64,000 nucleotides of DNA, from positions 124,001 to 188,000 of the forward strand of contig NZ_ATVO01000007.1 in assembly GCF_000420765.1 (NCBI RefSeq), given 5' to 3'. The DNA comes from Sandarakinorhabdus limnophila DSM 17366 (lineage in GTDB: Bacteria > Pseudomonadota > Alphaproteobacteria > Sphingomonadales > Sphingomonadaceae). Of this stretch, positions 1-8,424 are shown one piece after another. Below the pieces are notes generated by a model that worked only from the letters and a program-made list of their open reading frames with translations, was not told the origin of the DNA and did not search any database. The first letter of the stretch is position 1. Every line of letters starts with the position of its first letter. A program made the position numbers and the translations under genes.

Positions 1-171
1 GGCATCGAGCGCGCCTACGTGACGCTCACCCGCGGCATCCATCTTGGTGCCGACGAGCTGACCGCCGAAAACGTGGCGGCGCGCTTTGCCGAGATCAGCG
101 ACCGCACCGGCGAAGTGGCACCGGACAATGGCGGCGCGCAGGCGGCGATGGCGCTGGGCGGCGCACGCTGA
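1..171 (+). CDS. C-terminal end of a probable short-chain dehydrogenase (partial)
   Basis: An open frame enters the window at base 1 and ends with TGA at 169-171, leaving 56 residues. The tail reads like the C-terminus of an SDR oxidoreductase of the longer, acyl-CoA-processing kind: a short hydrophobic strand, then an acidic helix with the pattern ENVAARFAEISD. The Rossmann fold and active site lie outside the window, so the reaction cannot be stated. The last 44 bases overlap an alternative upstream start of the next gene. The reading frame is secure; the family is a guess from the tail alone. Confidence 0.45.
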   Translation, partial: GIERAYVTLTRGIHLGADELTAENVAARFAEISDRTGEVAPDNGGAQAAMALGGAR

Positions 172-178
172 CCATCCG

Positions 179-1246
179 GTGATCGAGGAGCGCGATCTGG
201 ACGCCGCTGTGGCGGCCGGTGTGATCGATGCGCCCACCCGCGAGCGACTGGTGGTCTTCGCCCGCCAGTTGCGCCGTGGCACGGCTGGCGGCGACGAGGA
301 ATCCTTTCGTCTGCTTACCGGCTTCAATGATATCTTCGTGGCCATCGCCATTGGCATGCTGCTGTTGGCCATCGCCGCAATCGCCCTGCCAGTGTCTGAA
401 CTGGCGTCGGCCGTCGCCGTCGCCGCGACCAGCTGGGCCCTGGCGGAATATTTCACCCGCCAACGCCGCATGGCGTTGCCCAGCGTGTTGCTGATGCTCA
501 GCTATTCCGCAGCGGCATTCCTTGTGGTCCTAGGGCTGTTTGGTGGTCTCGCGGCGCTGCGTCTTGGCGCCGCCAATGGCAATATCCTGCAAGCCAGCGG
601 CATGTTGACGGCGGCTGGCATGCTGACGGCCGCCGCTGCCGCCGCGCACTGGTGGCGGTTTCGGGTGCCTATCACCGTGGCGGCCGGAGCTGGCGCCTTG
701 AGCCTGACCGTTATCAGCCTGGCTGGCGGCATCATCGGCCCGGCCTTTGCCATTGTTGGCATCAATATCCTCACCCTGCTGGTCCTGCTGTGCGGAGTTG
801 GTGTCTTCACGCTGGCAATGTGGTATGATAGCCGCGACCCCGCGCGCATCACGCGCCGTTCCGATATTGCCTTCTGGCTGCATCTGCTGGCGGCGCCCAT
901 GCTGGTGCACCCGCTGTTCACTGGCACCGGGCTGAGCGCGTCGGGCGGCCAACCAGGAACAGCCATACTCGTGGTCGTGGCCTTTGCCATTCTAACGTTG
1001 GTTGCGCTGGCCATTGATCGCCGGGCATTGATCGTGTCGGCTCTTGGCTATGCTATCTACGCCATCCAGACGTTGGTAGGGCAGGGCAGTGATTTGTCGA
1101 TCGGCAGCAACGTCGGTCTCCTGCTGGTAGGCTTGATGCTGGTCTTGCTCTCGGCCGGTTGGCGGCGGGCGCGGGCGCTGCTGGTGCCGCGGCTGCCGGT
1201 GGGCCTGCGGGCAAATCTGCCCACTATCGCCCAGGCGAACACTTAG
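179..1246 (+). CDS. Multi-pass inner-membrane protein, DUF2157-like
   Basis: The protein has a soluble N-terminal helix (about residues 1-45, rich in Asp, Ala and Arg) followed by roughly ten hydrophobic segments separated by short polar turns, ending about residue 340. The pattern of a cytoplasmic helical domain plus a membrane block resembles DUF2157/DUF4401-type proteins of unknown function. The GTG at 179, which lies 8 bases after the upstream stop, gives 355 residues and places the N-terminus where relatives usually begin. An ATG at 128 would add 17 Arg/Trp-rich residues that look untranslated. Neither start has a clear Shine-Dalgarno site. It converges with the DUF2794 gene and the two stop codons overlap. 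No substrate can be inferred. Confidence 0.6.
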   Translation: MIEERDLDAAVAAGVIDAPTRERLVVFARQLRRGTAGGDEESFRLLTGFNDIFVAIAIGMLLLAIAAIALPVSELASAVAVAATSWALAEYFTRQRRMALPSVLLMLSYSAAAFLVVLGLFGGLAALRLGAANGNILQASGMLTAAGMLTAAAAAAHWWRFRVPITVAAGAGALSLTVISLAGGIIGPAFAIVGINILTLLVLLCGVGVFTLAMWYDSRDPARITRRSDIAFWLHLLAAPMLVHPLFTGTGLSASGGQPGTAILVVVAFAILTLVALAIDRRALIVSALGYAIYAIQTLVGQGSDLSIGSNVGLLLVGLMLVLLSAGWRRARALLVPRLPVGLRANLPTIAQANT

Positions 1247-1590
1247 CCTTCCACGGCTTTCAGCAACCGCCGTTCCACCACCGCCAGCACGCCGGCCAGT
1301 TCGTGGCCGCGTTTCAGCACCACGCCGCCTTCGCCATACAGCACCCATTCGCCCTGGCGCTGGCGCAGGGATGGGTCTTTCACCAGCCGCACCTCCGGAT
1401 TCTCGGCAGAGCGGCGGAAGGCGGAGAAGCTCGCCACTTTCGCCCCCAGTTCCAGCGCATAATCGCGCCACAGGCCGGCGGCGACCATGCGGCCATACAG
1501 CGACATGATCCGGTCAAGCTCGATACGGGTGAAAGCGACCTGGCGAACGGCTGCGGTCGGGGTCAGCGGGATGACAATGCTCACGCCCAA
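1243..1590 (-). CDS. DUF2794 domain protein
   Basis: This 115-residue protein matches the alphaproteobacterial DUF2794 family along most of its length. It has a conserved core around SLYGRMVAAGLWRDYA, a strand reading FSAFRRSAENP, and a C-terminal KRGHELAGVL block. The family has no established function and is nearly restricted to Alphaproteobacteria, which supports the taxonomic placement. The ATG at 1590 is the only good start; the first dozen residues are variable. It lies 25 bases downstream of cysE on the same strand, so the two may be co-transcribed. Its end overlaps the stop codon of the convergent membrane-protein gene. Confidence 0.8.
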   Translation of the reverse strand: MGVSIVIPLTPTAAVRQVAFTRIELDRIMSLYGRMVAAGLWRDYALELGAKVASFSAFRRSAENPEVRLVKDPSLRQRQGEWVLYGEGGVVLKRGHELAGVLAVVERRLLKAVEG

Positions 1591-1615
1591 TGTTTGGCGC
1601 GGCGCTATGGAGAGG

Positions 1616-2284
1616 TCAACCGGCCTTGCGCGTGTCTTCGCGGGTCAGTTCGTCCAGCCGGCTTTTCAGCACTTCCATCTCGCAGCGCAGGAGTTCCAGC
1701 TTCTGGGTTTCTGGATCGAATTTCTGCGCGCATGGCGTGCCATAGGGCAGGAATGGCTTCACATAGTCCTCGGCCGCCATCACCACCGGCTTAGCGGGGA
1801 TGCCGATCATGGTCGCGCCTTCCGGCACATCACGCGTCACCACCGCATTGGCGCCAATACGGGCCTTGGCACCCACGGTGATCGGGCCCAGCACCTGCGC
1901 GCCGGAGCCGACGATGGCGCCATCCAGGATGGTGGGATGGCGCTTGCCGCCCGTGCCGCCAGCCGGATCGGTGCCGCCCAGCGTCACGCACTGATAGATG
2001 GTCACCTCGTCACCGATCTCGGCAGTCTCGCCGATCACCACGAAGCCGTGATCGATGAAGAAATTGCGGCCGATACGGGCACCGGGGTGGATGTCGATGG
2101 CAGTGAGGAAGCGGCTGAAATGATTGACCAGTCGCGCGGCGAAGAAAAAGTGCCCGCGGAACAGCATATGGGCGATGCGGTGCAGCCCAAGCGCCCAGAC
2201 GCCGGGATAGGTAAGGATTTCCCAGCGCGAACGCGGCGCCGGATCGCGTTGTTTCACCGAGTCGAGATAGGCGATCAAACCCAT
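1616..2284 (-). CDS. cysE: Serine O-acetyltransferase
   Basis: It transfers acetyl from acetyl-CoA to L-serine, giving O-acetylserine for cysteine synthesis in the cytoplasm. The 222-residue protein is the short EpsC/CysE type: an N-terminal helical part (1-65), then a left-handed beta-helix of hexapeptide repeats (about 65-170) with the signatures IDIHPGARIG, IDHGFVVIGE, TLGGTD and GKRHPTI. The HPGA and DHG histidines correspond to catalytic positions of the family. The C-terminus ends in a charged helix rather than the usual short regulatory tail, so feedback inhibition by cysteine cannot be predicted. No cysteine synthase gene is adjacent. Confidence 0.9.
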   Translation of the reverse strand: MGLIAYLDSVKQRDPAPRSRWEILTYPGVWALGLHRIAHMLFRGHFFFAARLVNHFSRFLTAIDIHPGARIGRNFFIDHGFVVIGETAEIGDEVTIYQCVTLGGTDPAGGTGGKRHPTILDGAIVGSGAQVLGPITVGAKARIGANAVVTRDVPEGATMIGIPAKPVVMAAEDYVKPFLPYGTPCAQKFDPETQKLELLRCEMEVLKSRLDELTREDTRKAG

Positions 2285-2345
2285 GGCGGTTCTCCGGCTG
2301 GCCAGAAAGCGGCTACCGATTTGAGCGTCACTTAATCCAATTCAA

Positions 2346-2382
2346 ACAAAAAGGCCAGTCATCCCACGCGGGATGACTGGCC
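2346..2382 (-). terminator. Intrinsic terminator of the ahpC-ahpD unit
   Basis: A perfect 13-bp stem (2353-2365 with 2370-2382) closes a four-base loop. On the minus strand it is followed by a T-rich run (TTTTTGTTTG). It lies about 23 bases beyond the ahpD stop, where the minus-strand ahp transcript should end. Confidence 0.85.
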
Positions 2383-2405
2383 CTTCATGTTGACCTGACA
2401 GGGCC

Positions 2406-2924
2406 TTACAGCGCCTGAAGCGTTCGGGCGACGGCATGCACCACGGCGGCGATGCGCACCGCGGCCTGGATCTTGTCGGCGCCGATGCCGTGCTGGGCCA
2501 GTACCTTGTCATGCGCGTCGATGCACATGCCGCAGCCATTCACGGCCGAAACCGCCAGGCTGTAGAGCTCGAAATCGGCCTTCTCGATGCCCGGCGTGCC
2601 GATCACGTTCATGCGCAGCTTGGCGGGCATCGTCTTGTAGTCCGGCCGCGACGCCATGTAGGTGAAGCGATAATAGATGTTGTTCATCGCCATGATGCTG
2701 GCGGCGGCCTTGGCGGCGTTCATTGCTTCGGGGCTGAGCTTGGTGGCGGCTTCGGCTTCGGCCGCATCAATGAGCGGCTTGTGCGCACAGGCATGGGCCA
2801 CCGCCACGATCGTGCCCCACTTCTGCTGATCGCTGAGCAACTGCTCGGTTAGCAGGCTGGAGACGTTGAGGCGCAGATCCTTGGCGTAATCCGGCAGGGT
2901 TTTGGCGAGTTCGGAAAAGATCAT
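2406..2924 (-). CDS. ahpD: Alkyl hydroperoxidase AhpD
   Basis: AhpD reduces AhpC disulfide using electrons from a dihydrolipoyl carrier, and has weak peroxidase activity itself. The 172-residue all-helical protein carries the catalytic pair C131-x-x-C134 followed by H138 (motif CGMCIDAH), nearly the same numbering as the mycobacterial enzyme. Start ATG at 2924 has AGGAA upstream. It is the downstream partner of ahpC; the 150-base gap between them contains hairpins, one perfect, so the two may be expressed at different levels. This AhpC/AhpD pairing replaces the flavoprotein AhpF used by enterobacteria. No ahpF is present. Confidence 0.93.
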   Translation of the reverse strand: MIFSELAKTLPDYAKDLRLNVSSLLTEQLLSDQQKWGTIVAVAHACAHKPLIDAAEAEAATKLSPEAMNAAKAAASIMAMNNIYYRFTYMASRPDYKTMPAKLRMNVIGTPGIEKADFELYSLAVSAVNGCGMCIDAHDKVLAQHGIGADKIQAAVRIAAVVHAVARTLQAL

Positions 2925-3047
2925 GGGGGTTCCTTTCCCCTCGGCGGGGGAGGGTTGAACGAAGGGGAAGGGGCCGCGAAAAAGCCGCGGCTGAGGTCGA
3001 ACAGGTTCAGCGGGCTTGATCCTCGCCGCCCCGCCTTTGACGAGTCG

Positions 3048-3073
3048 GGGGATAGCGCCGAGGCGCTATCCCC
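3048..3073 (-). other. Perfect hairpin between ahpC and ahpD
   Basis: An 11-bp perfect stem (3048-3058 with 3063-3073) with a CGAG loop lies 7 bases past the ahpC stop. There is no T-run on the minus strand. It looks like an mRNA-stabilising or attenuating element rather than a full terminator. The rest of the gap (2925-3047) holds further G/C-rich inverted repeats. Confidence 0.5.
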
Positions 3074-3079
3074 TCGCCG

Positions 3080-3628
3080 TCACGCGGCTGGCTTCAACGT
3101 GTCCTGGCCTTCGGTCCAGTTGCACGGGCACAACTCGTCGGTCTGCAGCGCATCGAGGATACGCAGCGTTTCGGCCGGGTTGCGGCCAACGTTCAGGCCG
3201 TTCACGGTGATGTGCTGGATCACGTTTTCCGGATCGATGATGAAGGTGGCGCGCAGCGGCACGCCGGCGCCAGCAACGATGATGCCCAGCGCGTCGGCCA
3301 GCAGCTTGCTGTTATCGGCCAGCCACGGGAAATCGCAGGCGGCCAGACGCTCGTCGCTCTTGCGCCAGGCGAAGTGCACGAAATCGGTGTCGGTCGAAGC
3401 GCCGATCAGCACGGCGTCACGGTCAGCAAAATCGCCCTTCAGATCGCCATAGCCGATGATTTCGGTCGGGCAAACGAAGGTGAAATCCTTCGGCCAGTAA
3501 AACAGGATCTTCCACTTGCCAGGATAAGCCGTGGTGATGTCCAAAGATTCGCCGTTCGGCAGCGCGGCAACGCCCTGCTGCACCGGCAGATCGAAGGAAG
3601 GAACTTTATCGCCAACAGTGAGAGCCAT
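3080..3628 (-). CDS. ahpC: Peroxiredoxin, alkyl hydroperoxide reductase subunit C
   Basis: It reduces H2O2, organic peroxides and peroxynitrite in the cytoplasm. The 182-residue Prx1/AhpC fold shows the peroxidatic cysteine C53 in FVCPTE and resolving cysteines C167/C169 in a CPCNW tail. Two C-terminal cysteines are typical of the AhpD-dependent type. The ATG at 3628 gives the normal N-terminus (MALTVGDK); upstream in-frame codons run into the promoter and are unlikely to be translated. It is divergent from oxyR, with a palindrome in between, so peroxide induction through OxyR is expected. Confidence 0.93.
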   Translation of the reverse strand: MALTVGDKVPSFDLPVQQGVAALPNGESLDITTAYPGKWKILFYWPKDFTFVCPTEIIGYGDLKGDFADRDAVLIGASTDTDFVHFAWRKSDERLAACDFPWLADNSKLLADALGIIVAGAGVPLRATFIIDPENVIQHITVNGLNVGRNPAETLRILDALQTDELCPCNWTEGQDTLKPAA

Positions 3629-3703
3629 GAGGTGAATCCTTGGTTTGGGGGGTGTAAACGGGAACCAGCGAGCGCCAGCACGGTTCCATTGGCCTTGCAC
3701 GAG

Positions 3704-3735
3704 ATAGAAATCCAATCGATAATATCGCTATTATC
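3704..3735. promoter_or_regulatory. Candidate OxyR operator in the ahpC-oxyR intergenic region
   Basis: The 121-base gap between the divergent starts contains ATAG (3704-3707) and a perfect 7-bp inverted repeat, GATAATA (3718-3724) / TATTATC (3729-3735). ATAG and CTAT half-sites spaced over several helical turns are the hallmark of OxyR binding. Spacing only partly follows the enterobacterial consensus, so the exact register is uncertain. Confidence 0.5.
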
Positions 3736-3749
3736 AATCGAGTTTGTCG

Positions 3750-4655
3750 ATGACAGCCTTCCTGCCCACACTGAAACAGCTGCAGTATCTCACCGCGTTG
3801 CACATCCACGGCCACTTCGGCCGCGCCGCTGAAACCTGCTTCGTCACCCAGTCCACCTTGTCGGCGGGCCTTGCCGAGCTGGAATCGCTGCTGGGCGTGC
3901 GGCTGGTGGAGCGCAACCGCCGGGTCGTGCGCTTCACGCCAATGGGCGAACGGGTGGTGTCCAAGGCCTATGTTGTGCTGCGCGAGGCCGATGAACTGGC
4001 CGGGCTCACAGTGGGTGGAGACAAGCCGCTTTCCGGCCCGCTGCGCCTTGGCGTCATCCCCACCATCGCGCCCTATCTGCTGCCACGCGCGCTGCCCAAG
4101 GTGCGGGCCGATTGGCCCGATCTGAAACTGCACTTGCGCGAGGAAATGAGCGGCCCGGCGACCGAAGCACTGGCGCGCGGCATGTTGGATGTGGTGCTGC
4201 TGGCGCTGCCGTGGGACACGGCGGGGCTCAGCGTGATGCCGCTGTTCGATGATCCCTTTTTCTTGGTGTTCCGCCCCGGCGATCTGCCCGATCCGCCGCC
4301 GGCCGTCGCGCCCGATGCCATCGATCCACACCATCTGCTGTTACTGGAAGATGGCCATTGCCTGAAGGAGCAGGTGCTTTCCGCCTGCGGTCGTCCGGAA
4401 CTGCGCGCCGATCCCGCCCATCGCGGCACCAGCCTCGTCACGCTGGTGGAGATGGTGGCCGGTGGACTGGGCCAGACCCTGGTGCCGAAACTGGCGCTGG
4501 ATGCCGGTATCCTCACCCATGGCAATCTGATCGCGCGGCCGGTATCGGGCAACGCTGCGCGCACCGTGTCGCTGGTGTGGCGACACGCCTCCCCGCGCGA
4601 AGCCGAATTCCGCCTGATGGGCGAATCATTAGTGGCAGGATTGGCGCTGTCGTAA
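3750..4655 (+). CDS. oxyR: Hydrogen-peroxide sensor, LysR-type regulator OxyR
   Basis: OxyR senses peroxide by forming a disulfide and activates genes such as ahpC. An N-terminal winged helix-turn-helix (about residues 5-65, with LHIHGHFGRAAE and TQSTLSAGLAELE) precedes a periplasmic-binding-like effector domain. The two redox cysteines are present at C204 (EDGHCLKEQ) and C213, nine residues apart exactly as C199/C208 in E. coli. This separates OxyR from other LysR proteins. I take ATG at 3750; an in-frame TTG lies two codons upstream. The gene is divergent from ahpC, the classic arrangement. Confidence 0.92.
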   Translation: MTAFLPTLKQLQYLTALHIHGHFGRAAETCFVTQSTLSAGLAELESLLGVRLVERNRRVVRFTPMGERVVSKAYVVLREADELAGLTVGGDKPLSGPLRLGVIPTIAPYLLPRALPKVRADWPDLKLHLREEMSGPATEALARGMLDVVLLALPWDTAGLSVMPLFDDPFFLVFRPGDLPDPPPAVAPDAIDPHHLLLLEDGHCLKEQVLSACGRPELRADPAHRGTSLVTLVEMVAGGLGQTLVPKLALDAGILTHGNLIARPVSGNAARTVSLVWRHASPREAEFRLMGESLVAGLALS

Positions 4656-4694
4656 GCCGCGGCTATTGTCGGGCGAAACTTGGGAGAGCATCAC

Positions 4695-5669
4695 ATGAAG
4701 GCCGTGCTGTGCGTTGAACATGGGCCACCGGAAAAGCTGGTGGTGAAGGACGTGCCCACGCCGGAGCCGGGCCGTGGGCAGGTGCGCATCAGCGTGAAGG
4801 CGGTGGGGGTGAATTTCCCCGACACGCTGATCATCCAGAATCTCTATCAGTTCAAACCGGCGCTGCCGTTCAGCCCCGGCGGCGAATGCGCCGGCGTGGT
4901 GAGCGCGGTGGGTGAGGGCGTGGCTGATATCGCCGTGGGCGATGAAGTGATCGCCATGACCGGCCACGGCGCAATGGCCGAGGAAGTGATCGCCAATCGC
5001 GGCCAGATCGTGAAGATGGCGCCAGGCATGCCGTTCGACGTGGCCGCCGGTTTCACCATGACCTATGGCACCAGCCACCACGCGCTCAAACAGCGCGGCG
5101 CACTGAAACCGGGCGAGACGCTGCTGGTGTTGGGCGCGGCGGGCGGCGTCGGCCTCACTGCCGTTGAACTCGGCAAGGTGATGGGCGCCAAGGTGATCGC
5201 CGCAGCATCGTCGGACGAGAAACTGGCGCTGTGCCGCGAGATGGGCGCCGACGAGGTGATCAACTATGCCACCGAAGACCTGAAGGAGCGCATCAAGGCG
5301 CTGACCAATGGCCGCGGGGTTGATGTGATCTACGATCCGGTTGGCGACCGTTATGCCGAACCGTCCTTCCGCGGCATCGCCTGGAATGGCCGTTATCTGG
5401 TGATCGGCTTTGCCGCCGGCGCCATCCCGGCGCTGCCGCTCAATCTGCCGCTGATCAAGGGCGCCAGCATCGTCGGCGTGTTCTGGGGCGCGTTCACCCA
5501 GGCCGAACCGGCGCTGCACCAACAGAATATGGAAGAGCTGCTGCGCTGGTACGCGGAAGGCAAGCTGAAGCCGCATGTCTCGCGCCATTTCGCGCTGGAT
5601 GAAGGCGCCGCCGCCATCCGCTGGATGATGGATCGCAAGGCGCTGGGCAAGATCGTCCTGACCGTCTGA
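4695..5669 (+). CDS. Zinc-independent NADPH:quinone oxidoreductase (MDR family)
   Basis: The protein is a 324-residue medium-chain dehydrogenase/reductase of the quinone-reductase branch. It has an N-terminal GroES-like domain with GVNFPDTLI and PGGECAGVV, then a Rossmann fold with the nucleotide loop GAAGGVGLTAVELGK. The cysteine and histidine ligands of zinc alcohol dehydrogenases are missing. Start ATG at 4695 follows GGGAGAG. The next gene, an aldehyde dehydrogenase, begins 12 bases downstream with its own strong ribosome-binding site, so the pair probably forms one oxidation/reduction unit. Substrates in this family include quinones and alpha,beta-unsaturated carbonyl or acyl-CoA compounds; the true one cannot be told. 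Confidence 0.82.
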   Translation: MKAVLCVEHGPPEKLVVKDVPTPEPGRGQVRISVKAVGVNFPDTLIIQNLYQFKPALPFSPGGECAGVVSAVGEGVADIAVGDEVIAMTGHGAMAEEVIANRGQIVKMAPGMPFDVAAGFTMTYGTSHHALKQRGALKPGETLLVLGAAGGVGLTAVELGKVMGAKVIAAASSDEKLALCREMGADEVINYATEDLKERIKALTNGRGVDVIYDPVGDRYAEPSFRGIAWNGRYLVIGFAAGAIPALPLNLPLIKGASIVGVFWGAFTQAEPALHQQNMEELLRWYAEGKLKPHVSRHFALDEGAAAIRWMMDRKALGKIVLTV

Positions 5670-5681
5670 GGAGGCACGACA

Positions 5682-7124
5682 ATGGCGCTGCGCGACACCT
5701 ATCCGCTCTATGTGGCCAATGTGCCGGAGCAGCCCAACACCGATCTGGTGGTGACCGACAAGTTCACCGGAAAGCCCGCCACGCGCGTTGCCATGGCCGA
5801 TGCCGCCACTATCGATCGCGGCATTGCCGCGGCGGTGGCGGCGGCCGAGCCGATGGCGCGCATGGCCAGTTTCGAACGGCAGGCCGTGCTTGCCCATTGC
5901 GTGAAACGCTTCACCGAGCGCGCCGATGAACTGGCGCAGGCCCTGTGCATCGAAGCCGGCAAGCCGATCCGCGATTCGCGCGGCGAAGTCGGCCGGTTGA
6001 TCGACACGTTCCGCATTGCGGCGGAAGAAAGCGTGCGGATGACCGGCGAGGTGCAGCCGCTCGACATTTCAGCGCGTGCCAAGGGCTATCAGGGCATGTG
6101 GAAACGCGTGCCGATTGGCCCCTGCAGCTTCATCAGCCCGTTCAACTTCCCGCTGAACCTCGCCGCCCACAAGATCGCGCCGGCCATCGCGGTGGGCTGC
6201 CCGTTCGTGATGAAACCGGCCAGCCGCACGCCCTTGGGGGCCATCATCATCGGCGAGGTGCTGGCTGAAACCGATCTGCCGCCGGGTGCCTTCTCCATCC
6301 TGCCGGCCCACCGCGAAGGGGCGGACCTGTTCACCACCGATGACCGGCTGAAACTGCTCAGCTTCACCGGATCGCCCGATGTGGGCTGGGATCTGAAGGC
6401 CCGCGCCGGCAAGAAGAAGGTGGTGCTGGAACTGGGCGGCAACGCGGCCGTGGTGATCATGCCCGACGCCGATCTGGATGATGCGGCCGATCGCACGGTG
6501 TTCGGTGCCTTTTACCAGTCCGGCCAGTCGTGCATTGGCGTGCAGCGCATTCTTGTTCACGACGCCGTGTATGACGCCTTCAAGGCGAAACTGGTCGAGC
6601 GCACGGCCAAGCTGATCGCCGGTAACCCAAGCGACGAAGCCACCTTCATCGGCCCGATGATCGACGTGAAGGAAGCCGCCCGGCTGGACGGCTGGATTCA
6701 GGAGGCCGTGGCTGGCGGCGCGAAGCTGCTGTGCGGCGGTCAGCGTGACGGCGCGATGCTGGCGGCAACCCTGCTGGAAGATGTGTCCCGCAGCGCGAAG
6801 CTCAACACCGAAGAGGCCTTCGGCCCTGTCGCTTTCTTCACCCGCTTCAAGACGTTCGACGAGGCGCTGCACATCGTGAACGACAGCAAGTTCGGCCTGC
6901 AGGCCGGTATCTTCACCCGCGATCTGTTCCAGATGCTGAAAGCCTGGGACGTGCTCGATGTCGGCGGGGTCGTCATCAACGATGTGCCCAGCTACCGGGT
7001 CGACAACATGCCCTATGGCGGCGTGAAGGATTCTGGCCTGGGCCGCGAAGGCGTGCGGTTTGCCATGGAAGACATGACCGAGATCCGGAACCTGGTGATC
7101 AGGCGGCGGCCGCAGGACATGTGA
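5682..7124 (+). CDS. NAD(P)+-dependent aldehyde dehydrogenase
   Basis: It oxidises an aldehyde to the carboxylic acid. The 480-residue length and motifs fit the ALDH superfamily: the cofactor-binding segment with ISPFNFPLNL, the general base E250 in LELGG, the nucleophile C284 in GQSCIGVQR, and the C-terminal EEAFGPV and PYGGVKDSGLGREG blocks. Sequence flavour is of the succinate-semialdehyde/lactaldehyde group rather than CoA-acylating methylmalonate-semialdehyde dehydrogenases. It is coupled to the upstream quinone oxidoreductase (12-base gap, GAGGAGG site). A semialdehyde from amine or aromatic breakdown is plausible but unproven. Confidence 0.88.
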   Translation: MALRDTYPLYVANVPEQPNTDLVVTDKFTGKPATRVAMADAATIDRGIAAAVAAAEPMARMASFERQAVLAHCVKRFTERADELAQALCIEAGKPIRDSRGEVGRLIDTFRIAAEESVRMTGEVQPLDISARAKGYQGMWKRVPIGPCSFISPFNFPLNLAAHKIAPAIAVGCPFVMKPASRTPLGAIIIGEVLAETDLPPGAFSILPAHREGADLFTTDDRLKLLSFTGSPDVGWDLKARAGKKKVVLELGGNAAVVIMPDADLDDAADRTVFGAFYQSGQSCIGVQRILVHDAVYDAFKAKLVERTAKLIAGNPSDEATFIGPMIDVKEAARLDGWIQEAVAGGAKLLCGGQRDGAMLAATLLEDVSRSAKLNTEEAFGPVAFFTRFKTFDEALHIVNDSKFGLQAGIFTRDLFQMLKAWDVLDVGGVVINDVPSYRVDNMPYGGVKDSGLGREGVRFAMEDMTEIRNLVIRRRPQDM

Positions 7125-7198
7125 GGCGGCAGCCAGCCCCCATTCATCGTTTCACACGCACCTTCCCCCCCAACATCCATCCTGCTAGTGGTGCCTTC

Positions 7199-8008
7199 AT
7201 GCCCCGTCTGAACCGCTCCGCGCTTGCCTTGCTGCTGCTCACCCCGCTGGTGCTCACCGCCTGCGGAGGCGGCCGCAAGGCCAAGAAGGACCAGAGCTAT
7301 ATCGCGCAGGATGTGGAGACGCTGTATAGCGCCGCGCGCGAAACGCTGGCGAAGCGCCAGTATCGCCTTGCTGGCGCGCAGTTCGACGAAGTGGAGCGTC
7401 AGCATCCCTACAGCGTGTGGGCCCGCCGCGCACAGCTGATGTCGTCCTTCGCTTATTATGCGGCGGGCGAATATCAGGAAGCCATCGGCGCCGCTCAACG
7501 CTTCCTGTCGCTGCACCCCGGCAGTCGCGAGGCGCCCTATGCCTATTACATGGTGGCCTTGAGCCACTACAACCAGATCATGCCGGTCAACAAGGATCAG
7601 AAGACCACGCAGCAGGCGCTGGATTCACTGGGGGAGCTTATCCGCCGTTATCCCAACACCGATTATGCCGCCGATGCCCGGCTGAAGATCGATCTGGCCC
7701 GCGATCACCTCGCCGGCAAGGAAATGGAGATCGGGCGTTTCTACCAGAGCCAGGGCCTGTATCTGGCGGCGATTGTCCGGTTCCGCACCGTGATCGACAA
7801 GTTCGACACCACCAGCCATGCACCCGAAGCGTTGCACCGGCTGGTCGAATCCTACCTCGCCATGGGCATCCCGGAAGAGGCTACCAAATCGGCCGCCGTG
7901 CTGGGCAATAATTATCCGGAATCCAAGTGGTACCAACGCAGCTACAAGCTGATTGGCCGCTGGGTACCGGATGCACCCAAAAAGATGGCCAATCAGGGCG
8001 GTCGTTGA
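7199..8008 (+). CDS. bamD: Outer-membrane assembly lipoprotein BamD
   Basis: BamD is an essential part of the BAM complex that inserts beta-barrel proteins, including the TonB receptors of this window, into the outer membrane. The 269-residue product has a lipoprotein signal peptide ending in LTAC (lipidated cysteine near residue 21) and then tetratricopeptide-like helices with FDEVERQHPYS, AQRFLSLHPGS and SLGELIRRYPNTDYA. The ATG at 7199 starts the signal peptide; in-frame codons further up lack a signal and are rejected. The TGA overlaps the ATG of the following MAPEG gene. In many alphaproteobacteria bamD lies near recN; here recN is 54 kb away. Confidence 0.92.
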   Translation: MPRLNRSALALLLLTPLVLTACGGGRKAKKDQSYIAQDVETLYSAARETLAKRQYRLAGAQFDEVERQHPYSVWARRAQLMSSFAYYAAGEYQEAIGAAQRFLSLHPGSREAPYAYYMVALSHYNQIMPVNKDQKTTQQALDSLGELIRRYPNTDYAADARLKIDLARDHLAGKEMEIGRFYQSQGLYLAAIVRFRTVIDKFDTTSHAPEALHRLVESYLAMGIPEEATKSAAVLGNNYPESKWYQRSYKLIGRWVPDAPKKMANQGGR

Positions 8009-8424
8009 TGCCGATACCGGCGACCCTGATCACTGCCGGGCTGCTTGGTCTCGTTTTCCTAGCGCTCACCATCCGCGTTGTCGGACGCCGCGTTTCCGGC
8101 AAGATCATGATCGGTGATGGCGGCGACAGCCAAATGCTGGAACGCATCCGCGCCCACGCCAATTTCACCGAACATGTCCCGCTCACCCTCATCCTGATGG
8201 CGGGCATCGAGATCACCGCCGGCCATCATGCGCCATGGCTATGGCTTTCGGGCGGCCTGGTGGTGCTGGCCCGCATCGCCCATGCCATTGGCATGAGCCG
8301 GCCATCGCCCAACCCGTTCCGGGCCGGCGGCGCACTGATCAGTTGGGGGCTGATCCTGGGGCTGTCCTTATGGGCGCTGTGGCTGGGGTTGGGGCTTCAG
8401 CCGCCATCTCCCAACTATATTTAG
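8008..8424 (+). CDS. MAPEG-family membrane protein
   Basis: A 138-residue protein with four hydrophobic helices. It shows the MAPEG signature: the polar stretch MLERIRAHANFTEHVPL between helices 1 and 2, and ARIAHAIGMS near helix 3. MAPEG proteins are glutathione-dependent membrane enzymes in eukaryotes; bacterial members are mostly uncharacterised. The start ATG (8008) shares its A with the TGA of bamD, so translation is coupled. It converges with the metallo-hydrolase gene, overlapping by four bases. Confidence 0.85.
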   Translation: MPIPATLITAGLLGLVFLALTIRVVGRRVSGKIMIGDGGDSQMLERIRAHANFTEHVPLTLILMAGIEITAGHHAPWLWLSGGLVVLARIAHAIGMSRPSPNPFRAGGALISWGLILGLSLWALWLGLGLQPPSPNYI

